DNA of 64,000 nt from Zoogloea oleivorans (GCF_008107625.1 NZ_SDKK01000004.1:183276-247275); one strand, 5' to 3'; positions 1-7,633 are shown, numbered from the stretch's first letter. Notes: generated by a model from the sequence alone, not told the origin. Program-made: numbers and translations.

Positions 1-2
1 CC

Positions 3-524
3 ATCTGCGGCGGCTACCAGATGCTCGGCACCCAACTCCACGACCCACTGGGACTGGAAGGCGCCCCGGGCAGCATCGATGGTCTCGGCCTGCTCGATCT
101 GGAAACCGTGCTGGAAGCCGAAAAGCAGCTCCACAACATCACCGGTACCCTCGCCCTGCCCGGCCACGCCCCGGTGTCCGGCTACGAAATCCACATGGGC
201 ATCACCCGCGGCCCGGCACTGGAACACCCGAGCACGCTTCTGGCCGATGGCCGCCCCGACGGCGCCCTGTCGGACGACGGGCAGATCCTCGGCAGCTACC
301 TGCACGGACTCTTCGATCACCCGGACGCGCTCGCCGCCCTCCTCGCCTGGGCCGGCGTGACCGACGCCGAGCGCATCGACCTGTCCGCCCGGCGCCAGGC
401 CGATCTCGAGCGACTCGCCGACAGCATCGAAGCGCACATGGACTTGCCGCGTCTGGCCGACTGCTTCGGCCCCGGCGCCGCCGCCGACGCCTTGCGGGCG
501 CCATCCATGGACAAGCTTGCTTGA
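3..524 (+). CDS. cobQ: Cobyric acid synthase, C-terminal part
   Basis: The frame is open from the window edge (codon 1 at base 3), so the 5' part lies outside. The product is the C-terminal glutamine-amidotransferase domain of CobQ/CbiP, which amidates adenosylcobyrinate a,c-diamide in cobalamin synthesis. Seen: the nucleophile region ICGGYQMLG at the very start, then GYEIHMG and GSYLHGLFD, the late type-1 amidotransferase motifs with the catalytic His. The tail after residue 150 is unremarkable. The next gene starts 32 bp downstream on the same strand. The family call is strong; only the missing N-terminus limits it. Confidence 0.9.
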   Translation: MCGGYQMLGTQLHDPLGLEGAPGSIDGLGLLDLETVLEAEKQLHNITGTLALPGHAPVSGYEIHMGITRGPALEHPSTLLADGRPDGALSDDGQILGSYLHGLFDHPDALAALLAWAGVTDAERIDLSARRQADLERLADSIEAHMDLPRLADCFGPGAAADALRAPSMDKLA

Positions 525-556
525 CCGCTTCCCCGCCCCTCTCTAACATTCCCGCA

Positions 557-751
557 ATGGACGCCGAACTCGCTTCTCTCGAACAAAAACTCGACCTGCT
601 GATCAGCAAATGTGTTGCTGCGCAGGCCGAGAACCGCAACCTGCGGGCGCAGATCACGACCCTCGAAAACGCCAACCGCGAACTCACCGACAAGGTCGGA
701 CTCGCCGGTAGCCGCCTCGAGGCCTTACTTGCCCGCATCCCCGAGGCCTGA
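557..751 (+). CDS. Small coiled-coil protein next to zapA (TIGR02449-like)
   Basis: A 64-residue protein starting MDAELASLEQKLDLLISKC, almost wholly a heptad-patterned coiled coil (leucines at regular spacing, many E/K/R/N). A longer frame opens at 521, but the family-like start is ATG 557. The stop at 751 is 1 bp before the zapA start, so the two are probably cotranscribed. Short coiled-coil proteins in this position are conserved beside zapA in gamma- and betaproteobacteria and are thought, by analogy with ZapB, to work with the division apparatus; that role is inferred, not seen. Confidence 0.7.
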   Translation: MDAELASLEQKLDLLISKCVAAQAENRNLRAQITTLENANRELTDKVGLAGSRLEALLARIPEA

Positions 752-752
752 C

Positions 753-1034
753 ATGGAACAGCTCGACATCAAGCTCCTGGGCCGCGAATACCGCGTTTCC
801 TGCCGGCCCGAAGAAAAAGACGGCCTGCTCGCCGCAGTCACCTATCTCGACGACAAAATGCGCGACCTCGCCGAAAAAACCAACTCGGCCGGCGAGCGTC
901 TGGCGGTCATGACCGCCCTCAACGTCACCCACGAATTTCTACAATTTCAGCGTGCCGGCGGGTTTGACATCCCGACACTCAAGCGTAGAATCGAGTCCAT
1001 CAACAGCCGTCTGGACGGCGCCCTGGCAGAGTAA
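753..1034 (+). CDS. zapA: Cell division protein ZapA
   Basis: A 93-residue protein with the ZapA layout: an N-terminal beta strand unit (LDIKLLGREYRVSC), a central helix beginning AAVTYLDDKMRDLAEK, the conserved ERLAVMTALNVTHEFL stretch, and a C-terminal coiled coil. ZapA binds FtsZ and bundles protofilaments at the Z ring. The start at 753 is chosen because it matches the family N-terminus and follows the upstream stop by one base. 6S RNA lies directly downstream, the usual proteobacterial zapA-ssrS order. Confidence 0.93.
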   Translation: MEQLDIKLLGREYRVSCRPEEKDGLLAAVTYLDDKMRDLAEKTNSAGERLAVMTALNVTHEFLQFQRAGGFDIPTLKRRIESINSRLDGALAE

Positions 1035-1085
1035 AAACGCTTCCGGGCCCCTTTAAAACAGCGGCTGAAACAAGGTTTGATTAAT

Positions 1086-1264
1086 CCCCTGCGGTGTTGG
1101 TTAAGGCTGTAAATTCCTTGAACCAATGTCTTCGTGACATGGGTCGCTGCCCATAGAAACTGCTGGTGTGCGCGCTCCTCGTCGAGTGTGCCTGATGCGG
1201 AAGGAATGCGACCTCCCTGAACTCCGGTTCAGGATGAAAGCCTGACGGCATGCGCGGGGGACCC
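1086..1264 (+). ncRNA. ssrS: 6S RNA
   Basis: About 180 nt between zapA and a strong terminator. The closing stem pairs CCCCTGCG (1086-1093) with CGCGGGGG near 1253-1260 allowing G-U, followed by a large central bubble and internal arms such as CATGGGTCGCTGCCCATG-type pairing near 1138-1156. 6S RNA mimics an open promoter and sequesters sigma-70 RNA polymerase. Position after zapA and size fit the family; ends are approximate. Confidence 0.85.
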
Positions 1265-1274
1265 TACAAAAAAA

Positions 1275-1302
1275 GCGCAGACATGATGTCTGCGCTTTTT
1301 TT
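1275..1302 (+). terminator. Rho-independent terminator after 6S RNA
   Basis: Perfect 9-bp stem GCGCAGACA / TGTCTGCGC with a TGA loop and seven T. The A-run on the other side could make it work for the convergent cytochrome gene as well. Confidence 0.92.
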
Positions 1303-1368
1303 ACGTCCGTAGCCGGCGTCCTGCTCCGGCCCGCGCCCCCAGGGGCGCCGGACCGGAAGAACCCGTAC

Positions 1369-1824
1369 TCAGTCCGGAGCCTTGAAACCGGCACCCGCCT
1401 TGTTGGCCAGGAAAGCCACGGCGCGCTTCAGCTCGTCGTCGGTCAGATCGGCCGCGCCGCCCTTCGGGGGCATTGCATTCTTGCCAGCCGCAGCCGACTT
1501 CACCAGACCGTCGAAGCCCAGCGCAAGACGCGGCGCCCAGGCAGCCTTGTCGCCAGCCTTCGGCGCACCGGCAGCACCACTCTCGTGACAGGCACCGCAC
1601 ACGGAAGCGTAGATGTCCTCACCCTTGCGGCTGCCCGGCGCGACGGCAGGCGCAGCGGCCAGCACGACACTGGCAACCGGCTGAATCAGCTTGGCGGCGA
1701 GCTCTTCGTCGACGGCAGCTTTCTTGCCGCAACCCACAAGCTGAGTGGCCAGGGCTGCAACACCAATGGAAAGCGCGATCCGCGCGTAGGAACGAACGGG
1801 GGCAGAGCGACGAAAATCCGACAT
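1369..1824 (-). CDS. Lipid-anchored c-type cytochrome (c5-like)
   Basis: 151 residues. The start MSDFRRSAP at 1824 is preceded by GAGGAA at good spacing; a longer frame to 1863 has no such site. A hydrophobic signal ends in LVGC (lipobox), so the protein is probably a lipoprotein facing the periplasm. One heme site CGACH and a downstream Met ligand in NAMPPKGG with a leucine-rich last helix give a class I cytochrome c close to cytochrome c5/c555. It is an electron carrier; the partner is not indicated by neighbours. It converges on the 6S terminator. Confidence 0.85.
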   Translation of the reverse strand: MSDFRRSAPVRSYARIALSIGVAALATQLVGCGKKAAVDEELAAKLIQPVASVVLAAAPAVAPGSRKGEDIYASVCGACHESGAAGAPKAGDKAAWAPRLALGFDGLVKSAAAGKNAMPPKGGAADLTDDELKRAVAFLANKAGAGFKAPD

Positions 1825-1966
1825 GCTGAATTCCTCGAGTACGGGCAAGATTGAATAAGGCATTGATTATAGCGGGGCTATTCAACTTCTGTCAGGACAA
1901 GCATGGACTCCGCCGCCGAATCGCGCTATCCTGCGCGCCGCACAACGCAAAGTTGTCATCAACCGC

Positions 1967-2043
1967 GCGCCCGTAGCTCAGCTGGATAGAGTACTGCCCT
2001 CCGAAGGCAGGGGTCACTGGTTCGACTCCAGTCGGGCGCGCCA
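1967..2043 (+). tRNA. tRNA-Arg (anticodon CCG)
   Basis: 77-nt cloverleaf: acceptor GCGCCCG / CGGGCGC, D arm with AGCTCAGCTGGATAGAG, anticodon stem CTGCC/GGCAG enclosing CTCCGAA (anticodon CCG, 2001-2003), T arm GGTTCGACTCC, encoded CCA. Its 3' end is the attachment site of the island; integration keeps the tRNA intact. Confidence 0.96.
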
Positions 2044-2044
2044 A
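2011..2044 (+). repeat. attL, 34-bp direct repeat in tRNA-Arg 3' end
   Basis: The 34 bases from GGGTCACTGG to GCGCGCCAA occur identically at 54145-54178. The repeat covers the variable region, T arm, acceptor 3' strand and CCA of the tRNA. The integrase gene lies just inside, the standard layout for tRNA-targeting islands. Confidence 0.9.
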
Positions 2045-2053
2045 ACAAATCAA

Positions 2054-2084
2054 TGGGTTAGATCGAAAGATCTGGCCCATTTTT
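2054..2084 (+). terminator. Terminator at left end of island 1
   Basis: TGGGTTAGATC, loop GAAA, GATCTGGCCCA (two G-U pairs), then T4. The equivalent in island 2 is a perfect stem at 54187-54212. It probably ends tRNA transcription and shields the island genes. Confidence 0.8.
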
Positions 2085-2156
2085 GTTTCTACTCCCCGCC
2101 GTGACCATTCTGTGACCAAAGTGCGACCAGCCTGTGACTGGTCGCTCGCCCTGGTC

Positions 2157-2420
2157 TCACCGCTCCCCGTGCTTTTGAGTTGTGCTTCCCGTGACCTGAT
2201 CGTCAGGGATGTGCTCGACCAGTTGCTCGATACGACAACGGAAGTAGGTACAGAGCTTGTCCAACACATCCCCCGTCGGGTTGTACCCACGGTGGTTGGC
2301 AAGCTTGGAGAGGGTCATCCGGTGCACTCCGGTTGCCGCAGCGATCTCGACGAGCGTAACGACCCTGTTCTCCCGAAATTCTTTTTCTGCGATCAGCTCC
2401 TTGAGCCTGAACCTGAGCAT
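2157..2420 (-). CDS. Small HTH repressor, island 1
   Basis: 87 residues starting [15 protein letters not shown] at 2420 (ATG). An XRE/HTH_26-type DNA-binding domain: [23 protein letters not shown] is the helix-turn-helix, followed by [21 protein letters not shown]. It is divergent from the excisionase-integrase operon and separated by a promoter flanked by two 18-bp palindromes, so it most likely represses that operon and itself. A homologue sits at 54357-54605. Starting at 2462 is less likely because the two homologues match only from MxRFRLKE. Confidence 0.8.
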   Translation of the reverse strand: MLRFRLKELIAEKEFRENRVVTLVEIAAATGVHRMTLSKLANHRGYNPTGDVLDKLCTYFRCRIEQLVEHIPDDQVTGSTTQKHGER

Positions 2421-2443
2421 GACTGTGGCTCCATAGCTGCATG

Positions 2444-2524
2444 TGATGCGTAAGAGTATCAAAAAAACTTGACAGGCTTCACGATATGCCTACAATGAGC
2501 TTTGTGTGATGCTTATACGCATCA
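2444..2524 (+). promoter_or_regulatory. Operator/promoter of alpA-int operon, island 1
   Basis: Near-consensus promoter TTGACA (2469-2474), 16-bp spacer, TACAAT (2491-2496). Two related 18-bp sites flank it: 2444-2461 (TGATGCGTAAGAGTATCA) and 2507-2524 (TGATGC, 6 bp, GCATCA, a perfect 6-bp inverted repeat). They are the likely binding sites of the divergent repressor. Confidence 0.7.
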
Positions 2525-2556
2525 TACGAACTCAACAAACAACATGAGGTGAAGCC

Positions 2557-2790
2557 ATGGACAACAAAACCTACCTGACAACTGACGAGTTGTCGGAGCG
2601 CATCAAGTACGACTCCCGCACGATCAGAGAACGCTTGAAGGACAGCGTTCTGCTCGAAGGCATCCACTACTTTCGCCCTTTCGGCGGCCGGAAGATTCTG
2701 TACATCTGGGAAACGATCGAGCGCGACATGCAGCTTGCTGCCCCGGCCTTCGGCATCCCCATGGCAAACGGAGATGTGTGCCATGGCTAG
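2557..2790 (+). CDS. AlpA-like excisionase / DNA-binding protein, island 1
   Basis: 77 residues. YLTTDELSERIKYDSRTIRERL is a winged-helix/MerR-type recognition helix region, followed by a wing-like FRPFGGRKILYIWETIERDM. AlpA/Xis-type proteins set the direction of integrase action or activate its gene. GAGGTG precedes ATG 2557. The stop overlaps the integrase start by 8 bp, so the two are translationally coupled. The island 2 copy (54749) is nearly identical over the first 60 residues and diverges after that. Confidence 0.75.
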   Translation: MDNKTYLTTDELSERIKYDSRTIRERLKDSVLLEGIHYFRPFGGRKILYIWETIERDMQLAAPAFGIPMANGDVCHG

Positions 2791-4021
2791 TATTCAAATC
2801 CGCAAGGAGACGGGCTGCCTGATCATGGACTTCTACTTTCAAGGCTTCCGGTGCCGTGAGCAAACCGCTCTCCCCGATACAGCTACCAACCGGAAGAAAG
2901 TCCAGAAGGTTCTCGACCGCATCGAAGCCGACATCGCTGCCGGCACCTTCGACTACCGACGCTACTTCCCGGCCAGCAAGAACGCCGCACGCTTCGACGC
3001 CGCACCGGCGGTCAGCGTGGCCGTGACGGTGACCGCACCAAGCGCACCCGCGGTCGCCCCGACGCCCCTCTTCAAGGACTTCGCGGAGACCTGGTATCTG
3101 GAGAAGGAGGTGGAGTGGCGCAAGTCCCACCGGATCACCGTCCGCCGGGAACTCGACAGCCTGATTTCCCGCTTCGGGGAGAAGGCGGTCGGCCAGATCA
3201 CCAAGGCTGACGTACTTGCCTACCGCGCCGAACTCGGCAAAGTGACTGCGCGGGGCAAGGAAACGAAGTTGTCTGCTGCACGGATCAACAAGATGCTGAA
3301 CCCGCTCAGGCAAATCCTCAACGAAGCGGCCGACCGCTTCAATTTTCCCACGCCTTGCCAGAACATCAAACAGCTGCGCATCAAGCGCACCGATGTGGAT
3401 CCGTTCTCCCTCGAGGACGTGCGCGCCATCCTCGCCACGGTGCGGGAGGACTTCCGCGACTACTTCACCGTGCGCTTCTTCACCGGAATGCGTACTGGCG
3501 AGGTGGATGGGCTGAAGTGGAAGTACGTGGATTTCGAGCGCCGGCTGATCCTGGTGCGGGAAACGGTGGTCCTTGGCGACGAGGAGTACACCAAGACCGA
3601 CGGCTCGCAGCGGGACATTCAGATGAGCCAGCTCGTCTTTGAGGCCTTGAAGCGTCAGCAGGCGGCGACAGGGAAGGTTTCGAGCTTCGTGTTCTGCAAT
3701 CGGCTCGGCAAGCCGCTGGATCACAAGAACGTGACGAACCGGGTCTGGTATCCCCTCCTCCGTCACCTGGGGCTCAAGAAGCGGCGGCCCTACCAGTGCC
3801 GGCACACAGCGGCAACCCTGTGGCTGGCCGCCGGCGAGGCGCCGGAGTGGATCGCGCGGCAGCTCGGCCACACCACGACCGAGATGCTGTTCCGGGTCTA
3901 TTCCCGCTACGTCCCCAACCTGACCCGCCGGGATGGTTCGGCCTTCGAGCGTCTGATCACCCAGTCGATTGCCGACACCCCGTTGCCTGTGAATCCCGTC
4001 GAGGAGAGCCGCCATGTCTGA
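2783..4021 (+). CDS. int: Tyrosine integrase, island 1
   Basis: 412 residues from ATG 2783. N-terminal arm-binding domain (Arm-DNA-like, ending TFDYRRYFPASKNAARF), core-binding SAM-like domain from about FKDFAETWYLEKEVEWR, and a catalytic domain with Arg in GMRTGE, RPYQCRHTAATLW (box II, first His replaced by Tyr as in many relatives), LGHTTTEMLF and the nucleophile in VYSRY. It should catalyse recombination between the tRNA-Arg att sites. It overlaps the upstream and downstream genes by 8 bp each. The copy at 54978 is highly similar. Confidence 0.92.
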   Translation: MASIQIRKETGCLIMDFYFQGFRCREQTALPDTATNRKKVQKVLDRIEADIAAGTFDYRRYFPASKNAARFDAAPAVSVAVTVTAPSAPAVAPTPLFKDFAETWYLEKEVEWRKSHRITVRRELDSLISRFGEKAVGQITKADVLAYRAELGKVTARGKETKLSAARINKMLNPLRQILNEAADRFNFPTPCQNIKQLRIKRTDVDPFSLEDVRAILATVREDFRDYFTVRFFTGMRTGEVDGLKWKYVDFERRLILVRETVVLGDEEYTKTDGSQRDIQMSQLVFEALKRQQAATGKVSSFVFCNRLGKPLDHKNVTNRVWYPLLRHLGLKKRRPYQCRHTAATLWLAAGEAPEWIARQLGHTTTEMLFRVYSRYVPNLTRRDGSAFERLITQSIADTPLPVNPVEESRHV

Positions 4022-4988
4022 TGTCCGCCAAACTGTGTTTTCCGTGAATCAGCTGCCCCAGCCGGATCACGTCATCGACCGCCTGCCGCCGGTCTTCCGG
4101 ATCCAGTCGATCGAGCGCCTGCCCTTCGACGAGCGCAACCTGCTCAATGTGGCGGTCGTCTTCCACCAGCGAGCGGTGCTGCGGGTGGAATGGCTGTGCC
4201 GGCATCCGGATAGCCGCCTGACCGTCGGCAGCCTCGTGTCGATCCGCTGGCTGGGTCGGCCGACCAGCACCCTGGGGGCGATCCGGATCGCCCGGCTCGT
4301 GAAGCTCGAACGGCCCGAGGCGAGCCTCAACCCCTTCGATACGGTGCCCCATGCCTGGGTCCGGGATCGTGAGCTCGTCGCGCGGGCGGGACGTTTCTGG
4401 GAGGGCCTGGGCCGGCCGCTGCAGCATCTCTTCAACGCGGTGTTCTGGGATCCGCGGCGCTTTCAGCGTTATCTCGAGGGGCCGAGTTCGCTCCAGGGGC
4501 ATCACAACGGCCGCAACGGTAACTTCCGCCATGCGCTGGAGGTCGCGGAGCGGGCGCGGACCCTGGGTTGCCATCACGCGGAGGTGCATCTGCCGGTGTT
4601 GATCGCCGGGAGCCTGCTGCACGACGCGGGCAAGGCGGAGGAGTACCAGTTCAATCCGGTGCGGGGCCGCTACGAGATGACGGAGCGCGGAGCGCTCTTG
4701 GGCCACAAGCATACGGTCCTCGAATGGATCGCCGCCGCCCGGGCCCAGCATCGGGTGATCATCCCCGAGGCCCATTACCTGGCGCTCCTCCACGCCATCA
4801 CCGCCGCCAAGGGGGCGCCCGACTGGCTGGGGCTGCGGGAGCCCCTGAGCCTGGATGCCCACATCCTGTCGACGGTGGATCGCCTCTCGGGTCAGGCCGA
4901 CCTCCTCAGCCGCCACGCGGCGCGGGACGGGGGCTTCGGTGCCTATCACCGCCACCTGGGCGGGCGGCCTTACGTCGTGCGGGAGTGA
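4014..4988 (+). CDS. YhaM-like HD-domain nuclease/phosphohydrolase, island 1
   Basis: 324 residues. An N-terminal OB-like region (about 50-110, with LTVGSLVSIRWLGRPTSTLG) precedes an HD domain: GHHNGRNGNFRHALEVAE, SLLHDAGKAEEY (the HD metal pair), GALLGHKHTVLEWI and LLHAITAAKGAPDW. This layout matches YhaM/CBF1-type 3'-5' exoribonucleases, which also act on single-stranded DNA; substrate here is not known. It is translationally coupled to int (8-bp overlap) in both islands, so it probably serves the recombination or maintenance cycle. Confidence 0.75.
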   Translation: MSDVRQTVFSVNQLPQPDHVIDRLPPVFRIQSIERLPFDERNLLNVAVVFHQRAVLRVEWLCRHPDSRLTVGSLVSIRWLGRPTSTLGAIRIARLVKLERPEASLNPFDTVPHAWVRDRELVARAGRFWEGLGRPLQHLFNAVFWDPRRFQRYLEGPSSLQGHHNGRNGNFRHALEVAERARTLGCHHAEVHLPVLIAGSLLHDAGKAEEYQFNPVRGRYEMTERGALLGHKHTVLEWIAAARAQHRVIIPEAHYLALLHAITAAKGAPDWLGLREPLSLDAHILSTVDRLSGQADLLSRHAARDGGFGAYHRHLGGRPYVVRE

Positions 4989-5045
4989 GGCAGGCCGGGC
5001 CGCCGCAATCCACCGCGGCGGCGCCGGTCGCTCGCTTTGAAAGTC

Positions 5046-5084
5046 GGGACGTTTCGGTATGCTGTTTCTGACAGCGGACGTCCC
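5046..5084 (+). promoter_or_regulatory. Conserved stem-loop upstream of the 5120 gene
   Basis: Outer arms GGGACGT / ACGTCCC enclose an inner hairpin GCTGT-TTCTG-ACAGC (5061-5075). Island 2 keeps the inner arms exactly at 57246-57260 although the flanks have diverged. It could be an operator or an RNA structure in the leader. Confidence 0.5.
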
Positions 5085-5119
5085 GTCATTCCCATCCCCC
5101 AAATTGCTTGGAGATTCTC

Positions 5120-5698
5120 ATGGATCAACATGATGGCTTCGCTCGTCCTGAAATACGTCCTCCAGATCGGACGCTGCGTGGCACCTGCATCACCCGAACC
5201 GTCGATCTGGCCAATCCGCGTCTGATCGGTGTCTGGAAGTGGAACTTCGAAGAGGCCAGTTGCCGCTTGTACGCGGTGTGCGTCTATGCCCCCAACGTTC
5301 TGCGGGATGCCTATCCCCTGGAGGAACTGCAGCATCTAAAGGACTGCGTCGCGCAGCAGGCGCACAAGGTCGAGAAGATGATCGACTGGACGCGGGCCCA
5401 GCTCGACGCCGCCGGCCTCAATTCGGGCGAACCGGGCCGGGTCGAGCCCTTGAGTGCGGATATCCGCACGCCGCTGGCGAGCGCGTATGTGGACCTCTTC
5501 GTTCGCGCCGATCTCGCCATTCAGTTGCTGGACGCCCTGTGGTTGCAGGGTGAATTGACCGACGCTGGCCACGCGGAGCGGACCGGGGCGATGCGCCGGG
5601 CGCCGCTCAGTGTGCTGGGCGGGATCCAGCGGGCGCATGCGCAGTGCCGGGAGCGTATCGAGGCGCTGTATCGACAGCGTGATGCGGGGCCGCAGTAG
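5120..5698 (+). CDS. Conserved island protein, possibly DUF1845/PFL_4669-like
   Basis: 192 residues from ATG 5120, preceded by GGAG six bases upstream; the earlier TTG at 5108 lacks such a site. Mostly helical. The middle (SADIRTPLASAYVDLFVRADLAIQLLDALW) and the C-terminal RRAPLSVLGGIQRAHAQCRERIEALY resemble, by eye, the AcaB/DUF1845 and PFL_4669 proteins of integrative conjugative elements; that link is tentative. A copy with clear similarity lies at 57305-57874. Its role is unknown. Confidence 0.65.
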   Translation: MDQHDGFARPEIRPPDRTLRGTCITRTVDLANPRLIGVWKWNFEEASCRLYAVCVYAPNVLRDAYPLEELQHLKDCVAQQAHKVEKMIDWTRAQLDAAGLNSGEPGRVEPLSADIRTPLASAYVDLFVRADLAIQLLDALWLQGELTDAGHAERTGAMRRAPLSVLGGIQRAHAQCRERIEALYRQRDAGPQ

Positions 5699-5714
5699 GC
5701 GGGTGTCGTCAGGT

Positions 5715-6020
5715 TCAGGGCGTCTGGAGCTGCGCGATCAACTGGTGGCGCTGGTCCCGGGAGCACGCTCCCAGGAGTCGGATCAGCTGCGCCAGGTCGT
5801 CATCCGGCTCGTACAGGTAGGAGACCGGGACATTCAGTTCCGCGGCCAGCCGCTGTGCGGTGTGCAGGTCCGGCACATGCTTGCTCCGCTCGTACTGGTT
5901 GATCCGCGCACTGGCGACGAACTGGTCGATCCCGGCCAGGATGCCGAGCTGCTTTTGCGACACGCCCCTCGCCTCCCGGGCCGCTCGTAGCCGCCTGGCA
6001 AACACTGACCTCTCTTCCAT
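5715..6020 (-). CDS. XRE-family regulator, island 1
   Basis: 101 residues with a textbook lambda-repressor-like HTH: FARRLRAAREARGVSQKQLGILAGIDQFVASARINQYERSK is the five-helix core. The C-terminal tail (LAQLIRLLGACSRDQRHQLIAQL) may dimerise. It is divergent from the lipoprotein gene, and the gap holds two CTAAG-N5-CTTAG palindromes. A copy with matching operators lies at 57892-58197. Likely an autorepressor that also controls the lipoprotein/membrane-protein pair. Confidence 0.85.
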   Translation of the reverse strand: MEERSVFARRLRAAREARGVSQKQLGILAGIDQFVASARINQYERSKHVPDLHTAQRLAAELNVPVSYLYEPDDDLAQLIRLLGACSRDQRHQLIAQLQTP

Positions 6021-6041
6021 CCCCGTCCTCCGTGCTGAGGA

Positions 6042-6090
6042 CTAAGAGATTCTTAGGAAGGACAGCTATGGCATACTAAGGAATCCTTAG
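6042..6090. promoter_or_regulatory. Paired operators of the XRE regulator, island 1
   Basis: Two 15-bp inverted repeats, CTAAGAGATTCTTAG (6042-6056) and CTAAGGAATCCTTAG (6076-6090), 34 bp apart start to start. Island 2 has both sites at the same spacing (58220-58234, 58254-58268). Confidence 0.75.
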
Positions 6091-6185
6091 CTTTACGGTC
6101 GCAAGACCCACCGAACCCCGGCCGCCGCGGTGTTTCAGACGCTGCGCAGACGGCCCACAAATCGAATTTGAATAAGGAACAAACC

Positions 6186-6839
6186 ATGTACAAGATGACT
6201 ACTGCACTGGCACTCGGCCTGGCGCTGACCGGCTGTGCCTCGATGAAACCCTCGGTTCACACCGAATCGACCTTCGTGATCTACGACGTCAAACCCGCCA
6301 CGCTGGATCGGAACCAGTTTCTAAAGGCGGTACTCGACGCCGTGCAGACGAGTGCCAGCAAGCTGCGGGTGAACCGGGAGATTCCCCCCGCGGAACTGCC
6401 GGCGACGCCGGGGCGCTTCGAGCTCCAGGATCCGTTTGCGAATTCGAAGATGGGGGCGCTGCTGGCCTCCCAGGCCCAGAACATCCGTGTCCCGGTCTGC
6501 AAGAACGCGCTGATGACGGTCTCCACCGAAAACACCAGCATGGCGCAGTATGGTGAGCAGACGACCTTCTTCCTGTGCGTCCTGCCCTACAAGGATGGCT
6601 ACCACATCGATATCCACGCGACCTTCGTGCGGGCGAGCAGCGGCTTGACCCCGCAGGGGATCAGCGCTGCGGTCGGGCGCTCGCTGATCGGCGATTCGAG
6701 CCAATTCATTCCGCGCACGATGAATAACGTCCGCGCCGCGGCCGAATCGGTCGGCGGGAAGGTGACGGTGGTGGACAGCTACATCCCGGAGGATTTCAAA
6801 GGGGCGTTTGTGAACCAGGCCGAGCGTGCCGGCAAGTAA
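6186..6839 (+). CDS. Island lipoprotein of unknown function, island 1
   Basis: 217 residues from ATG 6186 (AAGGA upstream). Signal peptide with lipobox LTGC about residues 16-19, so the mature protein is a membrane lipoprotein. Conserved blocks FVIYDVKPATLDRNQFLKAV, ELQDPFANSKMGALLASQAQ and GDSSQFIPRTMNNVRAAAES carry no motif I recognise. It is kept at high identity in island 2 (58363), which argues that it is under selection. It is followed 22 bp later by a small membrane-protein gene. Controlled, probably, by the divergent XRE protein. Confidence 0.75.
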   Translation: MYKMTTALALGLALTGCASMKPSVHTESTFVIYDVKPATLDRNQFLKAVLDAVQTSASKLRVNREIPPAELPATPGRFELQDPFANSKMGALLASQAQNIRVPVCKNALMTVSTENTSMAQYGEQTTFFLCVLPYKDGYHIDIHATFVRASSGLTPQGISAAVGRSLIGDSSQFIPRTMNNVRAAAESVGGKVTVVDSYIPEDFKGAFVNQAERAGK

Positions 6840-6861
6840 GCCCAGAAAGGAGACACCTCAA

Positions 6862-7224
6862 ATGGACAAACGCGTCGTTGGAACACTGCTGGGGATCGCC
6901 GGCGTGCTGTTGTGGTTCATGCCCTGGATGGCGTTCTCGATGGGGGAGATGGAATTCCACCAAACCGGAAGTCACATTGGCGGGATCGCCTACGTCCTGC
7001 TGATGAGTTCGCTGGCCTCTGCGATCCTGTCCTGGGTCCCGCAGCCGGTGCCACGCATCATCGTGGCGGCGCTGTCGACACTGCTCAGCGGGTTCTTCTG
7101 GCTGAACGCGGGGGAGGCTGCTGGGTGGGGTCTGATCTGGCTGTGTACGGTGAGCGGCCTCAGCCTGCTGCAGGCGATCGAGAGGAATAGCGCGGAACGG
7201 AAGATCGAGCCGCAGGCTGAATAG
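6862..7224 (+). CDS. Small integral membrane protein, island 1
   Basis: 120 residues with four predicted membrane segments: VVGTLLGIAGVLLWFMPW, GGIAYVLLMSSLASAILSWV, RIIVAALSTLLSGFFWL and GWGLIWLCTVSGLSLLQA. AAGGAG precedes ATG 6862. It forms an operon with the lipoprotein and is duplicated in island 2 (59039). Family not recognised. Confidence 0.7.
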   Translation: MDKRVVGTLLGIAGVLLWFMPWMAFSMGEMEFHQTGSHIGGIAYVLLMSSLASAILSWVPQPVPRIIVAALSTLLSGFFWLNAGEAAGWGLIWLCTVSGLSLLQAIERNSAERKIEPQAE

Positions 7225-7237
7225 TTTTGCATCGGGG

Positions 7238-7267
7238 CGGGACGAGGGAGCGTGACCCCTCGTCCCG
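7238..7267 (+). terminator. Strong hairpin after the left-end module
   Basis: 11-bp perfect GC-rich stem CGGGACGAGGG / CCCTCGTCCCG with an 8-nt loop, 13 bp after the membrane-protein stop. No T-run follows, so termination may be weak or factor-assisted. Confidence 0.6.
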
Positions 7268-7561
7268 ATATCTGCCCCCTTTCATAGGTACGATGAAAAG
7301 GTACCGGCTTGACGGCCGTGGCCCACGCGCATGCCGCCGACGGAGCAGGTGGAGAGGTAACGCCCCCACCCAGCCAGGCCGCGATCGGCCGTCTTGCAAC
7401 TACGCCGCAAGCCATCGCCAATGGTCTTGAGGATCTGCAGCGACAACCGCCCAAACTCTACGACCTTGTGCGCACCGGGCACGAGCGAGTCTATACAGCA
7501 GCACACATGACTTCCGCTCATGAGTCCGTTAACGCTGTTGGAGACTCAACATTCAGGCACG
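7268..7561. other. Intergenic stretch between left-end module and BREX
   Basis: About 290 bp with no convincing gene. A minus-strand open frame across 7282-7521 ends in a transposase-like tail but I could not place it in a family. This marks the point where the shared left end gives way to island-specific cargo. Confidence 0.4.
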
Positions 7562-7583
7562 CACATCAAATCATTTTGATGTG
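7562..7583. promoter_or_regulatory. BrxR-type operator palindrome
   Basis: CACATCAAA-TCAT-TTTGATGTG, a perfect 9-bp inverted repeat with a 4-bp spacer, 50 bp upstream of brxR. BrxR proteins bind inverted repeats ahead of their own operon, so this is the likely autoregulatory site. Confidence 0.7.
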
Positions 7584-7633
7584 ATAAGTGTTCCTGTCGG
7601 ATACACTGAGCTCAGAGTTTTGTCTTTGCTTGG

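Noticed and set aside
2624-4015. Long minus-strand frame opposite the integrase
   Set aside because: Shadow frame created by codon bias; the integrase on the plus strand has all catalytic motifs.
7282-7521. Minus-strand open frame that might be a transposase tail
   Set aside because: No recognisable catalytic motif, start or terminal repeat; not enough to call an element.
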